Positions 35,616-44,179 of a DNA stretch of 64,000 bases are shown piece after piece. Positions within the stretch are counted from its first letter, which is position 1; every line of letters starts with the position of its first letter. The notes under the pieces are model-generated. The model did not search any database, had not been told where the DNA came from, and saw nothing but the letters and a program-made list of their open reading frames with translations. The stretch spans positions 124,001 through 188,000 of the forward strand of contig OY763044.2 in the NCBI GenBank assembly GCA_963666825.2, in the 5' to 3' direction. The translations under genes were made by a program, and so were the position numbers. Origin of the DNA: Saccharicrinis sp963666825 (GTDB lineage: Bacteria; Bacteroidota; Bacteroidia; Bacteroidales; Marinilabiliaceae).

Positions 35616-37409
35616 ATGATCCAACATTATTTAATGTTATATAAAAGGAATAATATATTTAGAGCCTTAAAATTGGTTTGGCAAAGTTCTCGCTTATGGA
35701 GTGTTGTTAATTTTTTTGTAGTTTTTACAAAAGGTATTATGCCTCTGTTATTGATCTTTGTTGTTCAATTGTTAGTAGATCAGGTTTCTTTAGTATATTC
35801 AGATGTTCGTATTGTTGATTTTAATGCGATAAAGAGTATTCTGGTTTTTGCAACTTTTGTTTTTGTAATTAATGCCATACTAAATTCGTTTGCTGGATTA
35901 GTAAATGAAAAGCATACATTTTATATTAATGATTTAGTTCAGGATTTAATTCACCAGCGCACTGTAAATATAAATTATAAGAACTTTGAGGATCATAATT
36001 TCCACAATATATATTATAGAGCAATCAATGAAGCTTCATATCGACCAAAACATTTATATTATTCTTATATCGGGTTATTGCAGCATGGTATTTCCTTATT
36101 GTTAATTGCAGGTTTATTAGTTTATTTAAATTGGTTTATACTTGTATCCCTAGTTTTAGTATCATCTCTTATAGTTTTTGTACGTCTTAAATATTCTGGA
36201 AAAATTTATCAATTTAAGAAAGAGCATACAGAAGAAGAACGTTTTGTCGGTTATTATAATAACCTTCTAACTGGGAAGCAATATGCAAAAGAAATAAGGG
36301 TTTTTGATTTAGCTCAATTATTTAAAAATCGATATGAGGAAAAGAAAAATCAACTAAGAATTGATCAATTTAATTTGTTAAAGAAAAAGTCTATTTATGA
36401 ACTTTTAATTCAGTTGTTGATTACAGGGTTGTTAATTTTTATATTTGGTTTTCTTACAAATGAGGCATATCATCAAAGAATAACTCAAGGTCAGATGGTG
36501 ATGTGTTTTCTTGCCTTATATAGGGGGTATAGTTTTTTGCAAGGTTTATTGTCTAGGATATCAGGTTTGTATGAAGATAGTTTGTTTCTAAATCATTTTT
36601 TTGAGTTCATAGATTATAAAGATTTTAATGTTGAAATAAATAAGTCTTCAAGATTTCCAAAGAAAATTAAATCAGGTATTAAGATTAATAATCTTTCATT
36701 TAAGTATCCTGATAGTTCCAGAAGTGTTTTTAAAGGTATTAATTTTGAAATACCAGTTGGAGAAACTGTTGCAATCGTTGGCGAAAATGGTTCTGGTAAA
36801 TCAACACTTGTTAAATTATTATGTGGATTGTATCAGCCAGATTCAGGGAATATCTTGATCGATAACGTGGATTTAAATAAAATTGATAAAAAATCACTAG
36901 TTCAAAATATTACTGTGGTTTTTCAGGACTTTATGCTATATAATGTTTCTGCACGTGAAAATATTTGGTTTGGAGATGTTGATAAATCAAAAGAAAGTTT
37001 GGATGTTGAGAAAAGTGCTGTAAAATCCGGCATTCATAGTGTTTTAGATAAATTACCTTATGGATATGATACGGTTTTGGGTAATATATTTAAAAACAGT
37101 GAGATGTTAAGTGTTGGAGAGTGGCAAAGAATGGCTTTAGCCCGATCATTTTTTAATGATGCCCAATTGGTAATACTTGATGAGCCAACAAGTTCTATGG
37201 ATGCTCAGAATGAAGCTAAATTGATAGAGAATTTTAAATTAATAACTCAAAACAAAACTTCAATAATAATAAGTCATCGATTATCTACAATAAAACTAGC
37301 TGATAGAATTGTTGTATTAGGAAATAATGATGTTGCAGAACAAGGGACTTACGATGCTTTAATTCAAAATAAAGGATTGTTTTATAAAATGGTAAGTCTT
37401 TTAAAGTAA
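35616..37409 (+). CDS. ABC transporter, fused permease and ATPase (peptide exporter)
   Basis: The protein is 597 residues: a six-helix ABC permease domain (about 28-315) followed by an ATPase domain (about 350-597). Walker A is GENGSGKST (389-397), Q-loop Q437, signature LSVGEWQ (498-504, a variant LSGGQ), Walker B LVILDEP (518-524) and switch H554. There is no N-terminal C39 peptidase domain, so leader removal would need a separate protein such as the preceding peptidase. The layout resembles McjD-type exporters of lasso and other peptides. It is the last gene of the cassette, 8 bases after the peptidase. Its job is probably to export the modified peptide. Confidence 0.88.
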   Translation: MIQHYLMLYKRNNIFRALKLVWQSSRLWSVVNFFVVFTKGIMPLLLIFVVQLLVDQVSLVYSDVRIVDFNAIKSILVFATFVFVINAILNSFAGLVNEKHTFYINDLVQDLIHQRTVNINYKNFEDHNFHNIYYRAINEASYRPKHLYYSYIGLLQHGISLLLIAGLLVYLNWFILVSLVLVSSLIVFVRLKYSGKIYQFKKEHTEEERFVGYYNNLLTGKQYAKEIRVFDLAQLFKNRYEEKKNQLRIDQFNLLKKKSIYELLIQLLITGLLIFIFGFLTNEAYHQRITQGQMVMCFLALYRGYSFLQGLLSRISGLYEDSLFLNHFFEFIDYKDFNVEINKSSRFPKKIKSGIKINNLSFKYPDSSRSVFKGINFEIPVGETVAIVGENGSGKSTLVKLLCGLYQPDSGNILIDNVDLNKIDKKSLVQNITVVFQDFMLYNVSARENIWFGDVDKSKESLDVEKSAVKSGIHSVLDKLPYGYDTVLGNIFKNSEMLSVGEWQRMALARSFFNDAQLVILDEPTSSMDAQNEAKLIENFKLITQNKTSIIISHRLSTIKLADRIVVLGNNDVAEQGTYDALIQNKGLFYKMVSLLK

Positions 37410-37637
37410 TCCAATACTCACATTTTTAATGAATTTTCAATTTGATAATTCGTTAGTATTCTAAAGATTATTTAAATGAACTGTTTTGATCGTAGCTACT
37501 TTCTTTTGTTGGTTTACTTACGTATGTGAATTTTAATGTTAGGATAGAGTTGCTAATAGATCAAAAGATCAATTGGTTATAATAATGGTGAATTAGTCGA
37601 ATATTAGACTTGTTGACTGTTTTTTTTGATTAATCTA
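37410..37637. other. Intergenic region after the ABC exporter
   Basis: About 230 AT-rich bases without a supported gene. I saw no clear terminator for the cassette. The segment from about 37638 onward is shared with the second giant gene and is listed separately. Confidence 0.4.
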
Positions 37638-37757
37638 TCATATTTAGTTGCCAAAACATATAACTATCTATCTATTTTTCGTAGAATAAGGTAATCTTTG
37701 TAGATTAATAACTATATAGTCTATTTAGATTATTTTTTATTGTAATATATTATTGAT
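37638..37757 (+). promoter_or_regulatory. Conserved upstream region of giant gene 1
   Basis: About 120 bases align closely to 44060-44179 upstream of giant gene 2. The shared parts include TTTTTCGTAGAA, GGTAATCTTTGT (a TAnnnTTTG-like element 66 bases before ATG in both) and TTGTAATATATTATTGAT just before the start. This suggests a shared promoter and duplication of the regulatory region. Confidence 0.55.
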
Positions 37758-40700
37758 ATGAGAAATATATACCCCCCAATTTTTATGTTTCTATTATTAA
37801 GCATAGGAACATTTATGAATGCCCAGTATACAAGTAATGTTGGAACATGGGATTATAGTAATGCTTCAGCTTGGAGTGGAACACAACCACCTGCGAATGG
37901 AACATTAACAGACCGGATTGATATAGTCTCCGGTTCAACAATAACTAAATCTGATGTTGGTTCTGGTGATGATATAGATGCTCAAGGTGATAGAGGAGGG
38001 TACAGCGGACAAATTTACGGTACTTTTATTATTGAAGGTGATTTTGTCCATTGGCGTGGAGGAACTTTTAGAATTTATGATGGGGGCGTATTAGAGATTT
38101 ATGGAGATCTAGATCTTTCTAGTAATGAAGAAATACAAATTGACGACGGGGGAACATTAATTGTTCATGGTAGTCTTGAGGCTACGGGTGATGCCTATAT
38201 TGATTTGAATGAAGGAGGAACTTTTATTGTTTATACAGATTTGTTATTAGAAGATGTAACAGGTGGAGGCGGTCATGAACTTGATGGAACTGTTGTTGTT
38301 TTAGGAGATGCAGTAATTGAGGATGTAGATATTAATGCAAATGGTATTCTTGTTGTTGCTGGTGATTTAACTGCAGATGATTATCATTCTGATGTTTCTG
38401 GTGATGCAGGGATATATGTAGATGGTCTTAATTTGGGAGATTATGGAACTGTAGTTGAGGATTTTGATGTGCTTGAAACAGAGCAGTCTGGCAATACAGA
38501 TTTAATGGATATTTTGCAGGATTTAGGTCTTGCTAGTTCGATTGATAAACCCCAGAATTTTACTTATAGTGGTTTATCAGGATCTTCTGCTAATTTAATA
38601 TGGGAAGAAAATGCAGATGGTGATGATGTTATTATTGCCTTGTATTCAAGCGATACGTCAGGAAATCCTGTTGATGGAACTACATATACAGTAGGAGAAA
38701 CATTAAGTGATGGTGCAGAGATTATCTTTATTGGAGATGTATCCAGCTCTCCATTTAATTATACAAGTTTTGTTGAGGGTGCGAGTAATTACGTAAGAGC
38801 TTGGTCTGTGCATGGATCAGCAGGTTCAGAGGAATATTCAATAGCTTATAAATTAACTGTTGTAGGACTTAGTTCAGATGTACTTTTTTATGAAGATTTT
38901 GAAAGTGGTGATGGAGCTGGTTGGGAGGATGGACTTAAGTCTGTGAATGGGAGTAATGCTAAATGGTATGTAGGTACAGCAGAAGCTTATGCAGGTAATT
39001 ATTCGGCTTACATCTCAATAGATAACGGAGCAACTGCCGGGTATGATAATACAAAAAGTGTTAATTATTATTATTATCAAATGGATAGTCCTGTTAACCT
39101 TTCGGCTGTAGATAAGACATATAAAAGTGCACAGCTGTCATTTTACTGGAAATGTGTAGGGGAAGAAGGATATGATGGAGGATCACTAAGAGAGGTGTCT
39201 GGAGGATCAACAACGATCTTGTTAAGTAATGCTTCGATGGCAGGTGAGGACCAATGGGTAGAAGAAGTGATAGATGTTACAGATTATATTGGAGAAGATT
39301 TTCAGTTGGCCTTTAGATGGCAAAATAACGATGATGATACAGGAGAAAGTCCTGGTCTTTGTATTGATGAATTTCGAATAACAGGTAGTGAAGTAGCCCG
39401 TCCTACAACTTTTGATGGGGATGTAATTTCCCCTTCGCAGGTTGATTTGTCATGGACCACAGATGTAGGTGAAGAAAGTAATGTTGTAATAGCTTATTCT
39501 GCATATGGTTCAATAGGGTACCCGGAAAGTGGCGTTACTTATACCGCTGGTGATTATTTGTCTGGTGGCGGAAAGGTAATTTATGTTGGTAATCTATCAG
39601 AATTTTCCCATACTGGTGATTTTGATGGTACCTTACGTTATAGGATCTGGGCAGTTACAGATGCTGTCTATTCCAGTGCACTTTCATTAACTGTAAAAGT
39701 TCCGGTTCAATTGCCATTTTCAGAAGATTTTGAAGGTGATGTAAGTTTGTGGAACTTTAATGATGGAGGTGATAATGAATGGGTAAGAGGCAAAGCTGAT
39801 AATAATGGAGGAACACAATCTGCGTATATTTCTAATGATTTAGGCGTGACGGCTGGATATACAACAGATGTAGAGGCGGATACCTATTTAGAATTGGAAG
39901 TAGATTTACGTTATTATGAAACAGCATCAGTAAGTTTTGATTGGAAAGCTGATGGGATATATGAATATAATGGTCAGAGAAGACGTCATTATGGAGAGGT
40001 TTATTTCGATGATAATTTGGTATCTGATTGGACAGAATACAGGGATAATACGACCTGGCAACAAGACCAAATTAGCTTAACAGGTAGAATAGGTACAATT
40101 GGAACTTTACGTTTTAGATGGTATAATAATGATAATGGCTCTCCTTCGAATCCAGGTTTTTGTATAGATAATATATATGTTACCGGTACTATTGCAGATC
40201 CGGCATCATTTACAGCAACAAATTATAATGATATAGTAAATGAGTTAACATGGGAAACTAATACCTATGCTCAGCCAGATGAGGTAATGATAGCTGTTTC
40301 TGATGATGGTACTTTCGGTACTCCCGAGGAAGGTGTAATATATGAGGCTGGTGATGAATTAACTGGCGGTGGAACTATTATCTATATTGGTGATGACACA
40401 TCTTTTTCTCATGAGCCTTTAAATTATGGTACGGTATATTACTATAAAGCATGGTCATCCCGTAATGGCATTTATTCTTCCGGATTGGAAGATAGTGCCA
40501 ATACACCTGCTAAAGTAACAATATTGACCGAGGATTGGGAGGATAATTCAGATGGTTATCCTGAGTGGACAGCTGCTGCCAGTAGTGGAGATACATATTG
40601 GTTACTTGGAGGTACTGCAGATTTCTCAGAAGGAACTCGTTCTTCATATATAACTAATGATGGAACGAACCCTGGGTATATACAAAATCAAAATAGAAAT

Positions 40701-43700
40701 GCACAACTTTCTATTTCAATAGATTTAGAGGATTTATATTCTGCATATCTTACTTTTAACTGGAGGTCTGTAGGAGAAAATGGTTATGATTATGGGGAGG
40801 TGTACCTGAATGGAACCAGAATTAGTGATGCAAAGGAATATCAGGGAAATAACTCGTGGTTGTCAGAAAGTATTGATATAACTGCATTTTGTGGAATTGT
40901 TGGTTCGCAAACGCTCGAATTCAGGTGGGTGAATGATAATAGTATTGGTTCAAATCCCGGGTTTTGTGTTGATAATATAGAAGTAGGAGGTATCTATGAA
41001 CCAACTTCAACTATTGATAATGAGGTGCAGGTGACAAGTTCTGTTTCATCGGTTGCAGATACAGAAGGAGAGGCTGTTTCAGTATTTTCATTTGACTTAA
41101 CAGATAAAACCTCGCAATATAATGATATTACACGTGTTCAACAATTGGTTATAAGTCATGGTGCGGCCAATGATATTGATGATTGGAGTGATGCTATTGC
41201 GGGAGCACTGCTGTTTGGACCTGATATACCAGTTGAGGGTATGGCAGGTACAATTACCAGTTCGGCTATTACTTTTACCGGAACGGATATGATTTTGCTT
41301 GAAACACAGGATCTGGCAGAAACTTATTCTTTGAGTATTTGGCTGAATACAGATTTGAATGGAGCTGAGATATATGATGGTGATGCTTTTGATTTTGCTG
41401 TTGATGGCAGTGATATGGTTACCGGATTAGGTGATGATTTTGTTAAAACAGATTTAGTAGAAAGTGGAGCAATTGCTATTGATGTTGTAGCTACAGAGCT
41501 TAGTTTTACAACACAACCTTCGGAGTATGCTACTGCTAATTACCCAATTTCTCAGGTGCCTGTAGTGTCGGCAACAGATGAGAATGGTAATGTAGACTCT
41601 GATTTTACAGAGGTAGTAACGATAACCAATAGTGGAACTATAGTTATGGATCCACAGGGGGATGCTGCTTATGATTTGTCAGCTGTTAGTGGAATTGTTA
41701 CATATACTGATATGGAATTTTCAAATACAGGAACAGTAACCTTAACTGCCGAAGCTTCAGGTGTTAGCTCTGCTGAATCAAATGAAATACAAATAGATGG
41801 TTATTGTATACCTGCGCATACTGATAATGATAGCTATATTCAATTAGTTGAAATTAATACTATATATAATAATAGTGGACAAGATTCAGATGTGTATACT
41901 CAATATCTGGATCAGGAAACAGAATTAACAATAGGTGTTGATTATGATGTTACAGTTATGGTATACAATCATACCAATACAAGGCGTTATGTTTATCTCT
42001 GGATTGACTGGGATAATAGTGGTACTTTTGATTCTGATGAAAGATTTGATATTGACGATACAAATGCAAATGCTAGTATTGTTGAATTATCAAATACCAT
42101 AACAATTCCTGATGATCAGGATGCCGTAGTTGGAGCAACTCGTATGCGCATTCAATTTGTAGAGAATAGTAATCCTGCAACAGCTTGTGTTGCAGATCGA
42201 GGTGAATCTGAAGATTATACAGTTGTTTTAACTACAAATGGATGGAGAGGATTAAATAATGTTTGGGATGTTACAAGTAATTGGACCTCTGGAGCAGTGC
42301 CGGATAATACAACAGATGTGTATATTCCGGAACATCCTTATTATGCAGATGTTTATCCGTTAATAACAGGAACTATTGAAATGAACGACCTGGAAATATC
42401 AAGTGGTGCAATGGTTACTGCACAAGCAGGTAGTCGTATTCAAATTTATGGAGATTTAACAGCTTATGGAGATTTAATTGTTAATAATTCAGTTGCCAGT
42501 CCTGCTTCAATAATTGTAAGTGGTACTTCTACTGGTGAAGCTACTTATAATTGGACAGGGGTAACAAATATGTATTGGTGGCATATTGGCCTTCCGGTTA
42601 CAGGAGTTGCAGATACAGATTATGATGATTCTTATGGAGAAACAGATTATGCATTAAATAGATATAATTCAGGATGGGAGCGCATTGCAGGAATAGGTGG
42701 TGCTGAAGGTTTTAATTTTGATGCTGATTTATTAGAAGGTTATTCCTTATTAGTCCGTAATGCTGATGAAACCTTAACTTATTCTGGGGTTTTAAATAGT
42801 GACGATAGCTATGATCAAACCTATAGTAAAGCTGATTGGTATTTGATTGCTAATCCATACCCATCGTATATTGATGTAGAAGATGCTGGATTTGATATTG
42901 GAGATTTTATGGAAACTGTTTTTATAGATGGTTATGATAATACAATTTCAACCTATAATATATTAACTGATGTAGGTGTTAATGGAGGCGTTCGATATGT
43001 AGCACCAGGGCAAGCAATGTGGCTTAGAACATATGAAGCCAGTGATGCAATCTCAATTGCAAAATCAACTTGCTTAAATAATACAACAGGAAGTCTGAAA
43101 AGTACATCTGCTGAGAATAATAATATTTTTAGGTTTACATTAGAAGGAACTAATAATACTGATGAGTCAGTAATATTAATTAGCGATGATTTTGGATCTG
43201 AGTTGGTAACACAGTATGACTCTGAAAAAATGATGAATGGAGGTAACCTGGTAAATGTTTATTCGCTTAAGGAAAGTAAAGACATCTCGATAAATGCTTT
43301 ACCTGAAATAAGTTCAGAGAAGATTGTACCAATAGGTTATACGGTTTCATCAGCGGGTATGGGTGAATTTACTTTTGAAGCATCTAATATAATTAGCTTT
43401 ATGAATGATGTAAATGTTTATTTGGTTGATAATTTAGAAGATGTAACCATTAATTTAAGAGAAGATCCTTCGTATACTTTTACTCCTTCATCTGCAGAGT
43501 CTAATAATCGTTTTGAGATAAGATTTGAAACTTCTGTAACAACTGATGTTGAAGATAATGTAGCTTCTGTGTCTGATAAAAATGTATTGATTTACGCAGT
43601 GAAACAAGAAGCTAAAGTTAAAGTAACAGAGAAGGTGTTACAATTGGATGATAAAATGATAGAAGTTTATAATGTATCTGGTCAGCTTGTAAAACAAGTT

Positions 43701-43811
43701 GCTTTAAATGATGTAGAAACTACTTTTACACTTCCACAAGCAAATATGGTTTACATTATAAATGTTAATGCAGGAGGAGATAGTTATCGACAAAAAGTAG
43801 TGGCGCAATAA
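37758..43811 (+). CDS. Giant secreted Fn3/jelly-roll/GEVED protein with T9SS sorting domain (giant 1)
   Basis: The protein is 2017 residues with a signal peptide, MRNIY start, cleaved near A22/Q23. The order is a beta-rich head (about 25-260), then three fibronectin-III plus jelly-roll pairs (Fn3 at about 263, 548 and 814; jelly rolls at 375, 652 and 920, each starting with an EDFE- or EDWE-like motif), then an immunoglobulin-like domain near 1247, a GEVED domain (about 1347-1491, RGESEDYTV), and the shared C-terminal module (about 1495-2017). The end, VYNVSGQLVKQ to YRQKVVAQ, is a type A T9SS sorting domain. It should be exported to the cell surface or medium. No enzyme motif is seen, and adhesion or scaffolding is likely. 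The domain borders are my estimates. Confidence 0.82.
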   Translation: MRNIYPPIFMFLLLSIGTFMNAQYTSNVGTWDYSNASAWSGTQPPANGTLTDRIDIVSGSTITKSDVGSGDDIDAQGDRGGYSGQIYGTFIIEGDFVHWRGGTFRIYDGGVLEIYGDLDLSSNEEIQIDDGGTLIVHGSLEATGDAYIDLNEGGTFIVYTDLLLEDVTGGGGHELDGTVVVLGDAVIEDVDINANGILVVAGDLTADDYHSDVSGDAGIYVDGLNLGDYGTVVEDFDVLETEQSGNTDLMDILQDLGLASSIDKPQNFTYSGLSGSSANLIWEENADGDDVIIALYSSDTSGNPVDGTTYTVGETLSDGAEIIFIGDVSSSPFNYTSFVEGASNYVRAWSVHGSAGSEEYSIAYKLTVVGLSSDVLFYEDFESGDGAGWEDGLKSVNGSNAKWYVGTAEAYAGNYSAYISIDNGATAGYDNTKSVNYYYYQMDSPVNLSAVDKTYKSAQLSFYWKCVGEEGYDGGSLREVSGGSTTILLSNASMAGEDQWVEEVIDVTDYIGEDFQLAFRWQNNDDDTGESPGLCIDEFRITGSEVARPTTFDGDVISPSQVDLSWTTDVGEESNVVIAYSAYGSIGYPESGVTYTAGDYLSGGGKVIYVGNLSEFSHTGDFDGTLRYRIWAVTDAVYSSALSLTVKVPVQLPFSEDFEGDVSLWNFNDGGDNEWVRGKADNNGGTQSAYISNDLGVTAGYTTDVEADTYLELEVDLRYYETASVSFDWKADGIYEYNGQRRRHYGEVYFDDNLVSDWTEYRDNTTWQQDQISLTGRIGTIGTLRFRWYNNDNGSPSNPGFCIDNIYVTGTIADPASFTATNYNDIVNELTWETNTYAQPDEVMIAVSDDGTFGTPEEGVIYEAGDELTGGGTIIYIGDDTSFSHEPLNYGTVYYYKAWSSRNGIYSSGLEDSANTPAKVTILTEDWEDNSDGYPEWTAAASSGDTYWLLGGTADFSEGTRSSYITNDGTNPGYIQNQNRNAQLSISIDLEDLYSAYLTFNWRSVGENGYDYGEVYLNGTRISDAKEYQGNNSWLSESIDITAFCGIVGSQTLEFRWVNDNSIGSNPGFCVDNIEVGGIYEPTSTIDNEVQVTSSVSSVADTEGEAVSVFSFDLTDKTSQYNDITRVQQLVISHGAANDIDDWSDAIAGALLFGPDIPVEGMAGTITSSAITFTGTDMILLETQDLAETYSLSIWLNTDLNGAEIYDGDAFDFAVDGSDMVTGLGDDFVKTDLVESGAIAIDVVATELSFTTQPSEYATANYPISQVPVVSATDENGNVDSDFTEVVTITNSGTIVMDPQGDAAYDLSAVSGIVTYTDMEFSNTGTVTLTAEASGVSSAESNEIQIDGYCIPAHTDNDSYIQLVEINTIYNNSGQDSDVYTQYLDQETELTIGVDYDVTVMVYNHTNTRRYVYLWIDWDNSGTFDSDERFDIDDTNANASIVELSNTITIPDDQDAVVGATRMRIQFVENSNPATACVADRGESEDYTVVLTTNGWRGLNNVWDVTSNWTSGAVPDNTTDVYIPEHPYYADVYPLITGTIEMNDLEISSGAMVTAQAGSRIQIYGDLTAYGDLIVNNSVASPASIIVSGTSTGEATYNWTGVTNMYWWHIGLPVTGVADTDYDDSYGETDYALNRYNSGWERIAGIGGAEGFNFDADLLEGYSLLVRNADETLTYSGVLNSDDSYDQTYSKADWYLIANPYPSYIDVEDAGFDIGDFMETVFIDGYDNTISTYNILTDVGVNGGVRYVAPGQAMWLRTYEASDAISIAKSTCLNNTTGSLKSTSAENNNIFRFTLEGTNNTDESVILISDDFGSELVTQYDSEKMMNGGNLVNVYSLKESKDISINALPEISSEKIVPIGYTVSSAGMGEFTFEASNIISFMNDVNVYLVDNLEDVTINLREDPSYTFTPSSAESNNRFEIRFETSVTTDVEDNVASVSDKNVLIYAVKQEAKVKVTEKVLQLDDKMIEVYNVSGQLVKQVALNDVETTFTLPQANMVYIINVNAGGDSYRQKVVAQ

Positions 43812-43846
43812 TGTGACTGAGAAATAAGATAATTAGATGTCTGTTT

Positions 43847-43880
43847 AGCCTGGTAGTTTTTAGCTATCAGGCTTTTTTTT
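43847..43880 (+). terminator. Intrinsic terminator of giant gene 1
   Basis: AGCCTGGTAG and CTATCAGGCT pair (10 positions, one wobble) around TTTTTAG and are followed by eight T. It lies 36 bases after the stop. Confidence 0.85.
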
Positions 43881-44059
43881 GTTATGCAATTTCAAAAATC
43901 AAGTAAAATTAATTTAAGTACCGATGTTTTAATTAAACAGAATAATAAAGTTTAGGTATAGAATAATGGACGTGCAAAGTAAAATATTTCAATAAATCAA
44001 GATATTGTGACGAAAAAGTTAAAATATTCGATAAAAATACTGATAAAAATGATGAATAA
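43881..44059. other. Intergenic region between giant genes 1 and 2
   Basis: About 180 AT-rich bases after the terminator. No gene or structured element is recognised before the conserved upstream region of giant gene 2. Confidence 0.5.
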
Positions 44060-44179
44060 TTAAATTTGATTGACGAACCATGTAACTATTTATTTGTTTT
44101 TCGTAGAAATAGGTAATCTTTGTGGATTAATCACTATAAAGTCTATGGAGATTTTGTGTTGTTGTAATATATTATTGAT
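44060..44179 (+). promoter_or_regulatory. Conserved upstream region of giant gene 2
   Basis: The counterpart of 37638-37757 with the same spacing: TAATCTTTG begins 66 bases before ATG and TTGTAATATATTATTGAT abuts the start. Substitutions but almost no length change separate the copies. Confidence 0.55.

Noticed and set aside
33653..37409. Calling the cassette a lasso-peptide cluster
   Set aside because: The cyclase (asparagine-synthetase-like) and the B2 transglutaminase-like protease are absent here, and the peptide has no obvious lasso core. Only the accessory genes match.
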